Of a stretch of 64,000 nucleotides of DNA, positions 32,794-42,027 are shown piece by piece. The DNA comes from Paraburkholderia translucens (GTDB lineage Bacteria; Pseudomonadota; Gammaproteobacteria; Burkholderiales; Burkholderiaceae): contig NZ_JAJITC010000009.1 of NCBI RefSeq assembly GCF_020881035.1, positions 124,001 through 188,000 of the forward strand, read 5' to 3'. A program made the position numbers and the translations under genes. The stretch's first letter is position 1, and the number at the start of each line of letters is the position of its first letter. The notes under the pieces are model-generated. The model saw only the letters and a program-made list of their open reading frames with translations, did no database searches and had not been told where the DNA came from.

Positions 32794-33696
32794 TCAAGCG
32801 GGAAACACCCCGGTGGACAGATAGCGGTCGCCGCGATCGCAAACGACGAACACGATCGTCGCATTCTCGACCTGACGTGCGATGCGCAGGGCAACTTCAC
32901 ACGCGCCGCCCGACGAAATGCCTGCGAAGATGCCCTCGACCGACGCCATGCGGCGCGCCATCGCCTCGGCCGCGGCTTGACTGACGTTCTCCACACGGTC
33001 GACGCGGCTACGGTCGAAAATCTTCGGCAGATACGCTTCCGGCCATTTGCGGATGCCTGGAATCCGCGAGCCCTCTTCCGGTTGCGCACCGATGATTTCG
33101 ATCTGCTGGTTCTGCGCTTTCAGATACGTGGACACACCCATGATCGTGCCGGTCGTGCCCATCGACGACACGAAGTGGGTGATGCGCCCTTCCGTGTCGC
33201 GCCAGATCTCCGGGCCCGTGCCCTCGATATGCGAGGCCGGATTGTCCGGGTTCGCGAACTGATCGAGGATGATGCCCTTGCCTTCGCGCTGCATTTGCTC
33301 GGCGAGATCGCGCGCGTACTCCATGCCGCCCTTGACCGGTGTCAGGATGATCTGCGCGCCGTAGGCGGCCATGCTCTGACGACGCTCGACCGACAGGTCC
33401 TCCGGCATGATCAACACCATCTTGTATCCGCGGATCGCGGCGGCCATCGCGAGCGCGATGCCGGTGTTGCCACTTGTCGATTCGATCAGCGTGTCGCCCG
33501 GCTTGATGCGCCCGCGCGCTTCCGCCTTCTTGATCATCGACAGCGCCGGACGATCCTTCACCGACCCCGCCGGATTGTTGCCCTCGAGCTTTGCAAGGAC
33601 CACGTTGTTGCGGCTGCGGATCTCGTCGTCGGGAAGCCGGACGAGTTGCACGAGCGGCGTATTGCCGACTGTGTCTTCAATCGTTTTGTATGCCAT
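32794..33696 (-). CDS. cysM: Cysteine synthase B
   Basis: CysM makes cysteine from O-acetylserine and sulfide or thiosulfate using PLP. The PLP Lys is K47 in NPAGSVKDRP, the substrate loop is ESTSGNTGIA, and the phosphate loop is SSMGTTGTIMG. I choose MAYKTIEDTVGNTPL (300 residues), the canonical start, over a frame beginning 13 codons earlier. The lack of the OAS-sulfhydrylase A C-terminal features and the RPGIRKWPEAYLP-like block (here RIPGIRKWPEAYL) support CysM. It is the last leftward gene before the mltB terminator. Confidence 0.95.
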   Translation of the reverse strand: MAYKTIEDTVGNTPLVQLVRLPDDEIRSRNNVVLAKLEGNNPAGSVKDRPALSMIKKAEARGRIKPGDTLIESTSGNTGIALAMAAAIRGYKMVLIMPEDLSVERRQSMAAYGAQIILTPVKGGMEYARDLAEQMQREGKGIILDQFANPDNPASHIEGTGPEIWRDTEGRITHFVSSMGTTGTIMGVSTYLKAQNQQIEIIGAQPEEGSRIPGIRKWPEAYLPKIFDRSRVDRVENVSQAAAEAMARRMASVEGIFAGISSGGACEVALRIARQVENATIVFVVCDRGDRYLSTGVFPA

Positions 33697-33813
33697 ATGG
33701 GGTCTAGCGATCGATGCGCGAAAGAGTGTCTTCAATCCATCGATTCTAAACTACGATGTCCGGCGCCGCCCTGCAGCCCTGATGCCCACATGGATGCATG
33801 CCATTTGCTACGC

Positions 33814-33840
33814 AAAAAGCCCGCGGCTGCGCACCGCGGG
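33814..33840 (-). terminator. Terminator after the ComEA-like gene
   Basis: CCCGCGG (33820-33826) pairs with CCGCGGG (33834-33840); AAAAA at 33814-33818 gives the leftward U-run. Confidence 0.78.
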
Positions 33841-33931
33841 GAATCGTGTGTACCAATCGAAGGAACAGGTCGTTCGCGAGCCCTGCGCGGCGCAAACCGC
33901 ACGTGATGGCACGCGCAAGGCTCGCGACCGC

Positions 33932-34306
33932 TTACTTCTTCACCGCCACTGCGGCGGCGCCCTTCTGCGCGGTGGCGGGAGCGACCGTAGCGGCCGGCTC
34001 CTTACCCGCTGCAGCTGCCGCAACCTGCGTGCTAGCAGCCGCGCCAGCCGGCCCGACAGCGAGACCCTCCGCCTGCAGGCGCTCGACGGTATGCCCGCCC
34101 ATGCCCTTGACGCGCTTGCCGAGATCGGCCGCGTCCTTGAACGGGCCATGCGCGGTGCGTTCGTCGAGAATCGCCTTGGCTCGCGCCGCACCGATGCCCT
34201 TAATGCCGCGCAGCGCATCTTCGTTGGCCGTATTGACGTCGACCGCCGCATACGCGTGGCCGAAAGCGGCAAGCATTGCCGCGGTAACCAGTACTTTTCG
34301 AAACAT
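33932..34306 (-). CDS. Exported ComEA-like helix-hairpin-helix protein
   Basis: The 124-residue protein begins MFRKVLVTAAMLAAFGHAYA, a signal peptide with an AYA cleavage site; GGGAGA lies 8 nt before this ATG. Residues 21-80 form a helix-hairpin-helix DNA-binding domain of ComEA type: VDVNTANEDALRGIKGIGAARAKAILDER. ComEA-like proteins bind incoming DNA in the periplasm during natural transformation, although short forms may have other roles. The C-terminal ~45 residues are Ala/Lys/Pro-rich and low in complexity. It lies between hldD and cysM; no other competence gene is near. Confidence 0.88.
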   Translation of the reverse strand: MFRKVLVTAAMLAAFGHAYAAVDVNTANEDALRGIKGIGAARAKAILDERTAHGPFKDAADLGKRVKGMGGHTVERLQAEGLAVGPAGAAASTQVAAAAAGKEPAATVAPATAQKGAAAVAVKK

Positions 34307-34384
34307 ATTGGAATCTCCCTGTTGCCACTGACCGGCGACCATCACCGGCCAGGAGATTCCAGTTTAAAGAGGATGACGTACTAA

Positions 34385-35377
34385 TTACACCTGGCCAAAC
34401 AGCCAACGCACGTAACGATCGACACCTTCCTGCACGCTCAGAAACGGCGCATCGTAGCCGGCCGCCCGCAGCTTCGACTGATCAGCCTGAGTGAAGCACT
34501 GATACTTGCCGCGCAGCGCGTCGGGAAACGGAACGTATTCGATCAGCCCGCGCTGCACCTGATCCGCGAGCGAGAGCGCCGGCTCGTTGTTCAGCGCGCG
34601 CAGCGTGTTGACCACGGTGCTCGCGATGTCGTTGAACGGCTGCGCGCGGCCGGTACCAAGATTGAAAATGCCCGACTTTTCCGGGTGATCGAAGAAGAAC
34701 AGGTTGACCTTGACGACGTCTTCGACCGAGATGAAATCGCGCGTCTGCTGACCGGCCGCATAGCCGTTGTATTCGCCGAACAGCTTGACCTTGCCCTCGG
34801 CGCGGAACTGGTTGAAGTTGTGAAACGCGACCGACGCCATGCGCGCCTTGTGCGTTTCGCGCGGGCCGTAGACGTTGAAATAGCGGAAGCCCGCAATCTG
34901 GCTTTTCGCGGTGGGCAGCACGCGGCGAATCACCTGGTCGAACAGGAACTTCGAATAGCCGTAGACGTTGAGCGGCTGCTCGACCTCGCGCTCCTCGACG
35001 AAGCGGCTCGAACCGCCATACGTCGCCGCCGACGACGCGTACAGGAACTGGATGTTCTGCGCGAGGCAGACGTCGAGCACGTCGCGGCTGTAGCGATAGT
35101 TGTTTTCCATCATGTAGCGGCCGTCGGTCTCCATCGTGTCCGAGCAGGCGCCTTCGTGGAAGATCGCGCGCACCTTGCCGAAGTCGCCGCGCTTAAAGCG
35201 CTCGACGAATTCGGTTTTGTCGAGATAGTCGTCGATTTCGCAGTCGACCAGATTCCTGAACTTGTCCGCGCGTGTGAGGTTATCGACGGCGATGATGCGT
35301 TGTTCGCCGCGCTCGTTGAGCGCCTTCACGAGATTGCTGCCGATAAATCCGGCCGCGCCGGTGACGATAACAGTCAT
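34385..35377 (-). CDS. hldD: ADP-L-glycero-D-manno-heptose 6-epimerase
   Basis: HldD makes ADP-L-glycero-beta-D-manno-heptose, the donor for inner-core lipopolysaccharide heptose. The 330-residue SDR-type epimerase starts MTVIVTGAAGFIGSNLV (GxxGxxG nucleotide site), with AGGAT before the ATG. The active-site YGYSK motif reads LNVYGYSKFLFDQ, and FRYFNVYGPRE and QTRDFISVEDVV are family-specific. It lies 86 bp downstream of hldA, the earlier step in the pathway. Confidence 0.96.
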   Translation of the reverse strand: MTVIVTGAAGFIGSNLVKALNERGEQRIIAVDNLTRADKFRNLVDCEIDDYLDKTEFVERFKRGDFGKVRAIFHEGACSDTMETDGRYMMENNYRYSRDVLDVCLAQNIQFLYASSAATYGGSSRFVEEREVEQPLNVYGYSKFLFDQVIRRVLPTAKSQIAGFRYFNVYGPRETHKARMASVAFHNFNQFRAEGKVKLFGEYNGYAAGQQTRDFISVEDVVKVNLFFFDHPEKSGIFNLGTGRAQPFNDIASTVVNTLRALNNEPALSLADQVQRGLIEYVPFPDALRGKYQCFTQADQSKLRAAGYDAPFLSVQEGVDRYVRWLFGQV

Positions 35378-35463
35378 GATGATCCTGCGGTAGTGAGCTT
35401 CGTTCAGTCAACGCCGCGCGGGGTCCGCTGGTCCGTCAGGACGACGGAGCCCCGCGGGCTGCA

Positions 35464-36471
35464 TCAGGAAAAGAGTTCGTCGTAGTCGACGGTGGCAGTG
35501 CCGAGCTTGCCGACCACGATGCCGGCCGCGCGGTTCGCGAGCCCGACTGCGTCGACGAGAGAGAGACCCGCGCCGAGCATCGCGGCAAGCGTCGCGATCA
35601 CGGTGTCGCCCGCGCCCGACACATCATACACTTCGCGTGCGACGGCCGACGCGTGCAGGATGTCGTCGTCGGAGAACAGCGTCATGCCCTCTTCCGAGCG
35701 CGTCAGCAGCAGCGCCTTGAACTGTAGTTCGGCGCGCAGCTTCGTCACGCGCGCGATCAGATCTTCCTCGGACTTCCACTGTCCGATTACCTCGCGCAGC
35801 TCGGCGCGATTCGGCGTGATCAGCGTCGCGCCGCGATAGCGCTCCCAGTCGTCGCCCTTCGGATCGACGAGCACCGGCTTGCCCGCAGCGTGCGCCTTGG
35901 CGATCATCTGCGTGACGTGCGTGAGGCCGCCCTTCGCGTAGTCGGACATCAGGATCACGTCGTGCGACGGCAGCAGATCGTCGAAACGCGCCAGACCTGC
36001 GAGCAGCACCTCGTGCGCCGGCGAGTTTTCGAAGTCGACGCGCAGCAACTGCTGCTGACGTGACAGCACGCGCAGCTTGATCGTCGTCAGTAAGGCGGGG
36101 TCGCGTTCGAGATGCGGTGTCACGCCGCTTTCGTCGAGCAACTGCACGATGCGCTCGCCGGGCTCGTCATGGCCGACCACGCACAGCAGGCCCGCCTGGG
36201 CGCCGAGCGCGACCGCGTTGCGCGCGACGTTCGCCGCGCCGCCAAGGCGATCCTCCTGACGCTGCACGTGCACGACCGGCACGGGCGCCTCCGGCGAAAT
36301 TCGGCTCACGTCGCCGAACCAGTAGCGGTCGAGCATCACGTCGCCGACCACCAGCACGCGCGCCGCGTTGAGCTGCGCGCGCGGCACGACCGTTAGCGTC
36401 TGCGCCGGCGTGGATGCGGGCGCCGCGGGCATGGCCTCAGGCATCGGCCGGAAGTTCAGAGGGTTGGGCAT
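35464..36471 (-). CDS. hldA: D-glycero-beta-D-manno-heptose-7-phosphate kinase
   Basis: This PfkB-family kinase phosphorylates heptose-7-phosphate at C1. It has the PfkB blocks GGAANVARNAVALGA and YDVSGAGDTVIATLA (catalytic Asp in GAGDT), and DPKGDDWERYRGATLITPN. At 335 residues it covers only the kinase half; the nucleotidyltransferase half of bifunctional E. coli HldE is missing and must be a separate hldC-type gene elsewhere. The ATG at 36469-36471 overlaps the end of ugd by 35 bp, which suggests translational coupling. The N-terminal 30 residues are Pro/Ala-rich. Confidence 0.93.
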   Translation of the reverse strand: MPNPLNFRPMPEAMPAAPASTPAQTLTVVPRAQLNAARVLVVGDVMLDRYWFGDVSRISPEAPVPVVHVQRQEDRLGGAANVARNAVALGAQAGLLCVVGHDEPGERIVQLLDESGVTPHLERDPALLTTIKLRVLSRQQQLLRVDFENSPAHEVLLAGLARFDDLLPSHDVILMSDYAKGGLTHVTQMIAKAHAAGKPVLVDPKGDDWERYRGATLITPNRAELREVIGQWKSEEDLIARVTKLRAELQFKALLLTRSEEGMTLFSDDDILHASAVAREVYDVSGAGDTVIATLAAMLGAGLSLVDAVGLANRAAGIVVGKLGTATVDYDELFS

Positions 36472-37840
36472 AGGGACGTCCAATGGCGTGATAGTCGATG
36501 CCGAGCTCGGTCATCGCGTCCGGCTCGTACAGATTGCGGCCGTCGAAAATCAGCGGCATCTTCAGCACTGACTTCAGATGCACGAAATCAGGGCTCTTGA
36601 ACTCCTTCCATTCGGTCACGATCACGAGCGCGTCGGCGCCGGTCAACGTTTCGTCCTGGGTGCTCGTGAATGTGAGGCGCGCGAGCTGCTCGGGCGCCGC
36701 GTGCAGATCCATCGCGAACACGCGACTCGCCTCGGTGACTGCAACCGGATCGTACGCGCGCACTTTCGCGCCGCGCGCGAGCAACTCGCCGATTACGCGA
36801 CGGCTCGGCGCCTCGCGCATATCGTCGGTATTCGGCTTGAACGCGAGCCCCCACACGGCGAACGTGCGGCCGCCCAGATCCTCGCCCAGCTTCGCGGTGA
36901 TCTTGTTCACGAGCACATCCTTTTGCTGGTCGTTCACTTCCTCGACCGCTTCGAGAATGCGCAGGTTGTGACCGCTTTCGCTCGCGGTACGGATCAGCGC
37001 CTGCACGTCCTTCGGGAAGCACGAGCCGCCATAGCCGCAGCCCGCATACAGGAAGTGATAGCCAATGCGCGGATCGGAACCGATGCCGCGGCGCACCGCT
37101 TCGATGTCGGCACCGACCTTGTCCGCGAGGTTCGACATCTCGTTCATGAATGAGATTCGCGTCGCGAGCATCGCGTTGGCGGCGTACTTCGTGAATTCGG
37201 CGGAGCGCACGTCCATGTACAGCGTGCGCTCGTGGTTGCGGTTGAACGGCGCGTACAGGCGCTTCATCATTTCGCGCGCACGCACGCCCGGCTCGTCCTC
37301 GTCGAGGCCGATCACGATGCGGTCAGGACGCATGAAATCGTCGACGGCCGCGCCTTCCTTCAAAAACTCGGGATTCGACACGACCGAGAAGCGATGCTGC
37401 GCACTGGCGGCGAGCCCACGTTTCGCGAGCTCTTCGTCGATCACCGCGCGCACACGCTGCGCCGTGCCAACCGGCACCGTCGATTTGTCGACGATCACCT
37501 TGAAACCGTTCATCGTGCGGCCGATGTTGCGCGCGGCCTCGAGCACGTACTGCAGATCGGCGGACCCGTCTTCGTCGGGCGGCGTGCCGACCGCGATGAA
37601 CTGCACGTCGCCGTGTGCGACGCTCGCCGCGACATCGGTCGAAAACGTGATGCGGCCAGCCGCGCGCGTGCGGGCGATCATTTCCTGCAGACCCGGCTCG
37701 TGAATCGGCACGCCGCCTTTGTTGAGGATGTCGATCTTGCGCTGATCGACGTCGAGACAGAAGACGTCGTTGCCGATTTCGGCGAGACACGCGCCGGTGA
37801 CAAGGCCCACATAGCCGGTGCCGATAATGGTGATTTTCAT
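36437..37840 (-). CDS. ugd: UDP-glucose 6-dehydrogenase
   Basis: Ugd oxidises UDP-glucose to UDP-glucuronate, a precursor of L-Ara4N and exopolysaccharides. The 467-residue protein has the NAD site MKITIIGTGYVGLVTGACLA, the catalytic C274 in CGYGGSCFPKD, and the VSNPEFLKEGAAVDDF and WGLAFKPNTDDMREAPS blocks. GGAAAGCG precedes the ATG. It is cotranscribed with hldA (overlap) and probably hldD, so the cluster makes two kinds of lipopolysaccharide sugar precursors. Confidence 0.96.
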   Translation of the reverse strand: MKITIIGTGYVGLVTGACLAEIGNDVFCLDVDQRKIDILNKGGVPIHEPGLQEMIARTRAAGRITFSTDVAASVAHGDVQFIAVGTPPDEDGSADLQYVLEAARNIGRTMNGFKVIVDKSTVPVGTAQRVRAVIDEELAKRGLAASAQHRFSVVSNPEFLKEGAAVDDFMRPDRIVIGLDEDEPGVRAREMMKRLYAPFNRNHERTLYMDVRSAEFTKYAANAMLATRISFMNEMSNLADKVGADIEAVRRGIGSDPRIGYHFLYAGCGYGGSCFPKDVQALIRTASESGHNLRILEAVEEVNDQQKDVLVNKITAKLGEDLGGRTFAVWGLAFKPNTDDMREAPSRRVIGELLARGAKVRAYDPVAVTEASRVFAMDLHAAPEQLARLTFTSTQDETLTGADALVIVTEWKEFKSPDFVHLKSVLKMPLIFDGRNLYEPDAMTELGIDYHAIGRPYAQPSELPADA

Positions 37841-37964
37841 ACGCTTTCCGGTAGAAGGTTCCGGTGATGATGCCGCTCAGGAGGCCGGCGATAAACTCGT
37901 TGCGAAATTCGCGGGCGGTTGCCTGGCTACCGACGCCGACGCGGCCGGCGCCGCCCGTGCAGCG

Positions 37965-39140
37965 TCAGCTCGACGCAGTAATCGGCTCGACGCGACGCGG
38001 CGCATAGGTTTCCCAACCGCTGCAACCCGGGCACTGCCAGTAGAAAAGCCGCGCCCGGAAGCCACAATTCTGGCACGTATAGCGTGGCAGATTTTTGGTG
38101 CGCTGCCGGATCAGCGTGCGCATCAATTCGAGCTCGCTGCGCCGCGGCTCTTCAGCGACCGCTTGCTGCGCTTCGAGCAGACGCGTCATGCCGGCCAGGT
38201 TCGGGGACTTCTGCATCTGCGAGCGGGCAAGCGCGTGCGCGGCATCGGCGCCGCGCAGCGACGCGACGTACTGATACGCGACGTCGAGCAGGTCGTTGCT
38301 CGGATGACGGTCGACCCACGTGGTCAGCAGATCGGCGCCCTCTTGCGCGCGGCCGAGCGCTTCGTACGCTTTCATGATCTTCTCGGCGACGAGCGGCAGA
38401 TACGCGGGGTTCTGCTCCTCGACGCGGCGCCACTGGCCGATCGCCGCTTCCGGCGCGCCGCCTGCCGCGTCGACGTCGCCGAAGAGGATCGTGGCACGCA
38501 CGTTGGTGGGATTTGCCTTCAGCGCGAGATCAAGCTGACGACGCGCTTCGTCCGGCTTCTTCTGTTGCAGCGCTTCCTGCGCGAGTTCGCAATGGAACTG
38601 CGCGATTTCCTTGTCGAGCGACGCTGCGCCCATCGTTTCGAGGTGGCGCGCAGTATCGATCGACTCGACCCAGTCCTTCTCGATCTCGTAGATCGTCAGC
38701 AGCGCGCGCTGAGCTCCCAGTGCGTAGTCACCCGCCTGCAGCGAGCGAAAAGTTTCTTCGGCACGGTCGAGCAGACCTGCCTTCAGGAAGTCCTGACCGA
38801 GTTCGTACAGGGCGTGGTCGCGCTCGTTCACCGGCAAGTCCGCGCGGCTCAACAGATTTTGATGCACGCGGATGGCGCGGTCCGTTTCGCCGCGTCGGCG
38901 GAACAGGTTGCCGAGCGCGAAATGCAGTTCGACCGTTTCCGGGTCCAGCTTGACGACTTCGATGAACGCGTCGATAGCCTTGTCGGGCTGCTCGTTGAGC
39001 AGGAAGTTCAGGCCGCGAAAATACGAACGCGGCAGGTTGGCGCTTTCGGACAGCAACGTCTTGAGGTCGTAGCGTGCTGCCATCCAGCCGAACGCGAACG
39101 CGACGGGTATGACCAGAAGCCACCAGAAATCTAGATCCAT
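37965..39140 (-). CDS. lapB: Lipopolysaccharide assembly protein B
   Basis: LapB (YciM) is an inner-membrane TPR protein that, with FtsH, adjusts the level of LpxC and so lipopolysaccharide synthesis. Residues 1-20 form the membrane anchor (FWWLLVIPVAFAFGWMAA). TPR repeats fill about 35-340, beginning RGLNFLLNEQPDKAIDAFIEV. A C-terminal rubredoxin-like zinc domain has two pairs, CQNC and CPGC. Length 391 residues matches the family. It lies 69 bp after lapA. Confidence 0.95.
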   Translation of the reverse strand: MDLDFWWLLVIPVAFAFGWMAARYDLKTLLSESANLPRSYFRGLNFLLNEQPDKAIDAFIEVVKLDPETVELHFALGNLFRRRGETDRAIRVHQNLLSRADLPVNERDHALYELGQDFLKAGLLDRAEETFRSLQAGDYALGAQRALLTIYEIEKDWVESIDTARHLETMGAASLDKEIAQFHCELAQEALQQKKPDEARRQLDLALKANPTNVRATILFGDVDAAGGAPEAAIGQWRRVEEQNPAYLPLVAEKIMKAYEALGRAQEGADLLTTWVDRHPSNDLLDVAYQYVASLRGADAAHALARSQMQKSPNLAGMTRLLEAQQAVAEEPRRSELELMRTLIRQRTKNLPRYTCQNCGFRARLFYWQCPGCSGWETYAPRRVEPITASS

Positions 39141-39209
39141 GCGATTAATGCAAGTTTGCGGGAAAGCGGAAACGAAAAGCCGCGCTCAAAGTGCGCGGCG
39201 CAGGCCAGC

Positions 39210-39503
39210 TCAGATCAGCGGCGGCATCGGCGGCTGCTCGACGACGGCCGGGGTTTCGCGCGCCACGCGCAGCTCTCGTTTGAGACGGCCATTCTCCATG
39301 CGCAGACGCACGACGGCAGGCATCGCCGACACAAGCCCCGCGAGCAAGCCGATCACGAAGAACGCGAGGCCGATCAGAATCAGAGGCGCCGACCAGACGT
39401 AGCCGGCGAGGAAATTCAGCGTAGCGGGTTGCGTGTTGGAGAGCGCCAGCACCAGCAGCAGCACGAACACCAGCACACGGATCAGCCAGACGATAAATTT
39501 CAT
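39210..39503 (-). CDS. lapA: Lipopolysaccharide assembly protein A (DUF1049)
   Basis: LapA (YciS) is a small inner-membrane partner of LapB. The 97-residue protein starts MKFIVWLIRVLVFVLLLV, with AAGAGA before the ATG, and has two membrane helices (about 4-24 and 40-62). The DUF1049 signature is ALSNTQPATLNFLAG. The tail (65-97) is charged and should face the cytoplasm. A terminator lies between it and ihfB, so lapA may have its own promoter in the 281-bp gap, although read-through is possible. Confidence 0.92.
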   Translation of the reverse strand: MKFIVWLIRVLVFVLLLVLALSNTQPATLNFLAGYVWSAPLILIGLAFFVIGLLAGLVSAMPAVVRLRMENGRLKRELRVARETPAVVEQPPMPPLI

Positions 39504-39686
39504 GAATAGATCTCTTGACGGCAGTTGCGGGGTGACGCCGGCTTGACGACGCGTCGCGCCACAGCCTCGCCCGCGCCGAAGTGACCCGTATTGTAATGGA
39601 TGCCCTCGGGACTGGGCAGCAAGTGGCGGAATGGGGGGCTTGCGGGCGATTCGCGATATGCGCCAGGCGCCCTCGAAGCATGGACG

Positions 39687-39713
39687 AAAAAAAAGCGCCC
39701 GAAGGCGCTTTTT
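39687..39713 (-). terminator. Terminator after ihfB
   Basis: AAAAAGCGCC pairs with GGCGCTTTTT over CGAA, with eight A on the plus strand for the leftward U-run. It separates rpsA-ihfB from lapAB. Confidence 0.82.
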
Positions 39714-39784
39714 CTGGTCTTTTGCCGACTGGCTTTGGCCGCAGAAGCTAGCTATGCCACGCTGCAAGACGCACAGCGGAGTCA

Positions 39785-40108
39785 TTAAAGGTCGTCATCC
39801 GGCTCCTCGGCCTTCAGCGGCTCGCCCGCGCGACGATCTACCCGTTCGCGCAATTCCTTGCCCGGCTTGAAGTGCGGTACGTACTTCTCGGGTACCAGCA
39901 CCTTCTCGCCCGACTTCGGATTGCGTCCGACGCGGGAGGGACGGCGGTTGAGGCCGAAGCTGCCGAAGCCGCGAATTTCAATGCGATGGCCTTTGGCAAG
40001 CGCCTCAGACATCGCATCGAGCATCGTCTTCACCGCGAAATCCGCATCTTTGAGAACAAGTTGCGGAAATCGCGCAGCCAGCTGGGCGACCAATTCCGAT
40101 TTGGTCAT
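39785..40108 (-). CDS. ihfB: Integration host factor beta subunit
   Basis: IhfB forms with IhfA the DNA-bending protein IHF. The 107-residue protein has the HU/IHF fold: MTKSELVAQLAARFPQL, the IEIRGFGSFGLNRRPSRVGRNPKSGE DNA-binding arm region with the intercalating Pro, and PHFKPGKELRERV. The C-terminal ~12 residues are acidic. It lies 21 bp after rpsA, the usual rpsA-ihfB order. IHF often assists sigma-54 promoters by bending DNA. Confidence 0.97.
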   Translation of the reverse strand: MTKSELVAQLAARFPQLVLKDADFAVKTMLDAMSEALAKGHRIEIRGFGSFGLNRRPSRVGRNPKSGEKVLVPEKYVPHFKPGKELRERVDRRAGEPLKAEEPDDDL

Positions 40109-40129
40109 ACTGCAGCAGACCTCTCAGGC

Positions 40130-41845
40130 TTACTGGTTCTGGCCGTCGAGCTTGGCCTTCAGCAACGCGCCGAGGTTCGTCGTGCCGGTAGCGGCTGCGC
40201 TCGAATCCGAAGCAGCGAGGCCGCGGATGGCTTCCTGCTGCTCAGCCGAATCCTTCGCCTTGATCGACAGGTTGATGCCGCGCGACTTGCGATCGATGTT
40301 GATGATCATCGCGTTCACCTTGTCGCCTTCCTTCAGCACGTTGCGAGCGTCTTCCACGCGGTCTTGCGCGATTTCCGAAGCACGCAGATAGCCTTCGATT
40401 TCACCCGACAGCTGGACGACAGCGCCCTTCGCGTCCACCGACTTGACGGTGCCATCGACGATGGAGCCCTTATCGTTCATTGCAACGTAGTTGCTGAACG
40501 GGTCGCCTTCGAGCTGCTTGATACCCAGCGAAATGCGTTCCTTCTCGACGTCGATGCCAAGAACGATCGCTTCGACTTCATCGCCCTTCTTGTATTTGCG
40601 GACGGCTTCCTCGCCGGTTTCGCTCCACGACAGATCCGACAGGTGAACCAGACCGTCGATACCACCCGGCAGGCCAATGAACACGCCGAAGTCGGTGATC
40701 GACTTGATCGCGCCGCTGATCTTGTCGCCCTTCTTGAAGTTGCGGCTGAAGTCATCCCACGGGTTCGGCTTGCACTGCTTCATGCCGAGGCTGATACGAC
40801 GACGGTCTTCGTCGATTTCGAGAACCATGACTTCGACTTCGTCGCCCAGCTGGACAACCTTCGACGGAGCAACGTTCTTGTTGGTCCAGTCCATTTCCGA
40901 CACGTGGACGAGGCCTTCGATGCCCGATTCCACTTCGACGAATGCGCCGTAGTCGGTGATGTTGGTGACCTTACCGAACAGACGCGTGCCCGACGGGTAA
41001 CGGCGCGAGATGCCTTCCCACGGATCGTCGCCCAGTTGCTTGATACCGAGCGAAACGCGGTTCTTTTCCTGGTCGAACTTGAGGATCTTCGCGGTGACTT
41101 CCTGGCCAACCGACAGAACTTCGCTCGGGTGACGCACACGACGCCATGCGATGTCGGTGATGTGCAGCAGGCCATCGATACCGCCGAGGTCCACGAACGC
41201 GCCGTAGTCGGTGATGTTCTTGACCACGCCTTCGACGATCGCGCCTTCCTTCAGCGTTTCGAGCAGCTTTGCGCGCTCTTCGCCTTGCGTTGCCTCGATG
41301 ACAGCGCGACGCGACAACACGACGTTGTTACGCTTGCGATCGAGCTTGATGACGCGGAATTCGAGGGTCTTGCCTTCGTACGGAGTCGTGTCCTTGACCG
41401 GACGCGTGTCAACCAGCGAACCCGGCAGGAAAGCGCGGATGCCATTGACCATCACGGTCATGCCGCCCTTGACCTTGCCCGTGATCGTGCCGGTCACGAG
41501 TTCGTTGTTGTCCAGCGCCTTTTCCAACGACAGCCACGAAGCCAGACGCTTCGCCTTGTCACGCGACAGGATGGTGTCGCCATAGCCGTTTTCCAGCGCG
41601 TCGATCGCGACGGAAACGAAGTCGCCCGCCTGCACTTCTACCTCGCCCGCGTCGTTCAGGAACTCTTCAAGCGGGATGTAGGCTTCGGACTTCAGACCAG
41701 CATTCACGACCACGAAGTTGTGGTCGACACGCACGACTTCGGCGGAGATCACTTCGCCAGCGCGCATGTCCTGCTTGGTCAGCGACTCTTCGAACAGAGC
41801 CGCAAAAGATTCGGTATTCGGGGTAGAGGTTTGCAGGTCGGACAT
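40130..41845 (-). CDS. rpsA: 30S ribosomal protein S1
   Basis: S1 delivers mRNA to the 30S subunit. The 571-residue protein has six S1 (OB) domains; the repeats contain TDYGAFVDLGGIDGLLH, TDYGAFVEVESGIEGLVH and TDFGVFIGLPGGIDGLVH. I use MSDLQTSTPNTESFA as the start, the conserved one. No Shine-Dalgarno sequence precedes it, as is known for rpsA in enterobacteria, where S1 represses its own translation. An in-frame ATG six codons upstream (41861-41863) is possible. The C-terminal tail is Ala/Ser-rich. Confidence 0.97.
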   Translation of the reverse strand: MSDLQTSTPNTESFAALFEESLTKQDMRAGEVISAEVVRVDHNFVVVNAGLKSEAYIPLEEFLNDAGEVEVQAGDFVSVAIDALENGYGDTILSRDKAKRLASWLSLEKALDNNELVTGTITGKVKGGMTVMVNGIRAFLPGSLVDTRPVKDTTPYEGKTLEFRVIKLDRKRNNVVLSRRAVIEATQGEERAKLLETLKEGAIVEGVVKNITDYGAFVDLGGIDGLLHITDIAWRRVRHPSEVLSVGQEVTAKILKFDQEKNRVSLGIKQLGDDPWEGISRRYPSGTRLFGKVTNITDYGAFVEVESGIEGLVHVSEMDWTNKNVAPSKVVQLGDEVEVMVLEIDEDRRRISLGMKQCKPNPWDDFSRNFKKGDKISGAIKSITDFGVFIGLPGGIDGLVHLSDLSWSETGEEAVRKYKKGDEVEAIVLGIDVEKERISLGIKQLEGDPFSNYVAMNDKGSIVDGTVKSVDAKGAVVQLSGEIEGYLRASEIAQDRVEDARNVLKEGDKVNAMIINIDRKSRGINLSIKAKDSAEQQEAIRGLAASDSSAAATGTTNLGALLKAKLDGQNQ

Positions 41846-42027
41846 AAAAATCAAGGTTTGCATGGTTTTCGCATGCGCCTGGCTCACCGGACTGGTCAGC
41901 AACTTCGGCAAGTACGCGACCGCCACGCGGGGTTAAAGGGTTAAAAACAACGCTTCGCGACCCTCGCGAAGCACCTACCAACAACGGAACTGCCGCTGCC
42001 TGACAGCTGCTGCGTTACCGTATTCAG

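Noticed and set aside
39872..41944. Plus-strand open frame of 690 codons opposite rpsA and ihfB
   Set aside because: It is the exact shadow of rpsA, with the His/Asp/Arg-rich composition typical of antisense frames in GC-rich DNA, and has no ribosome site or recognisable domain.
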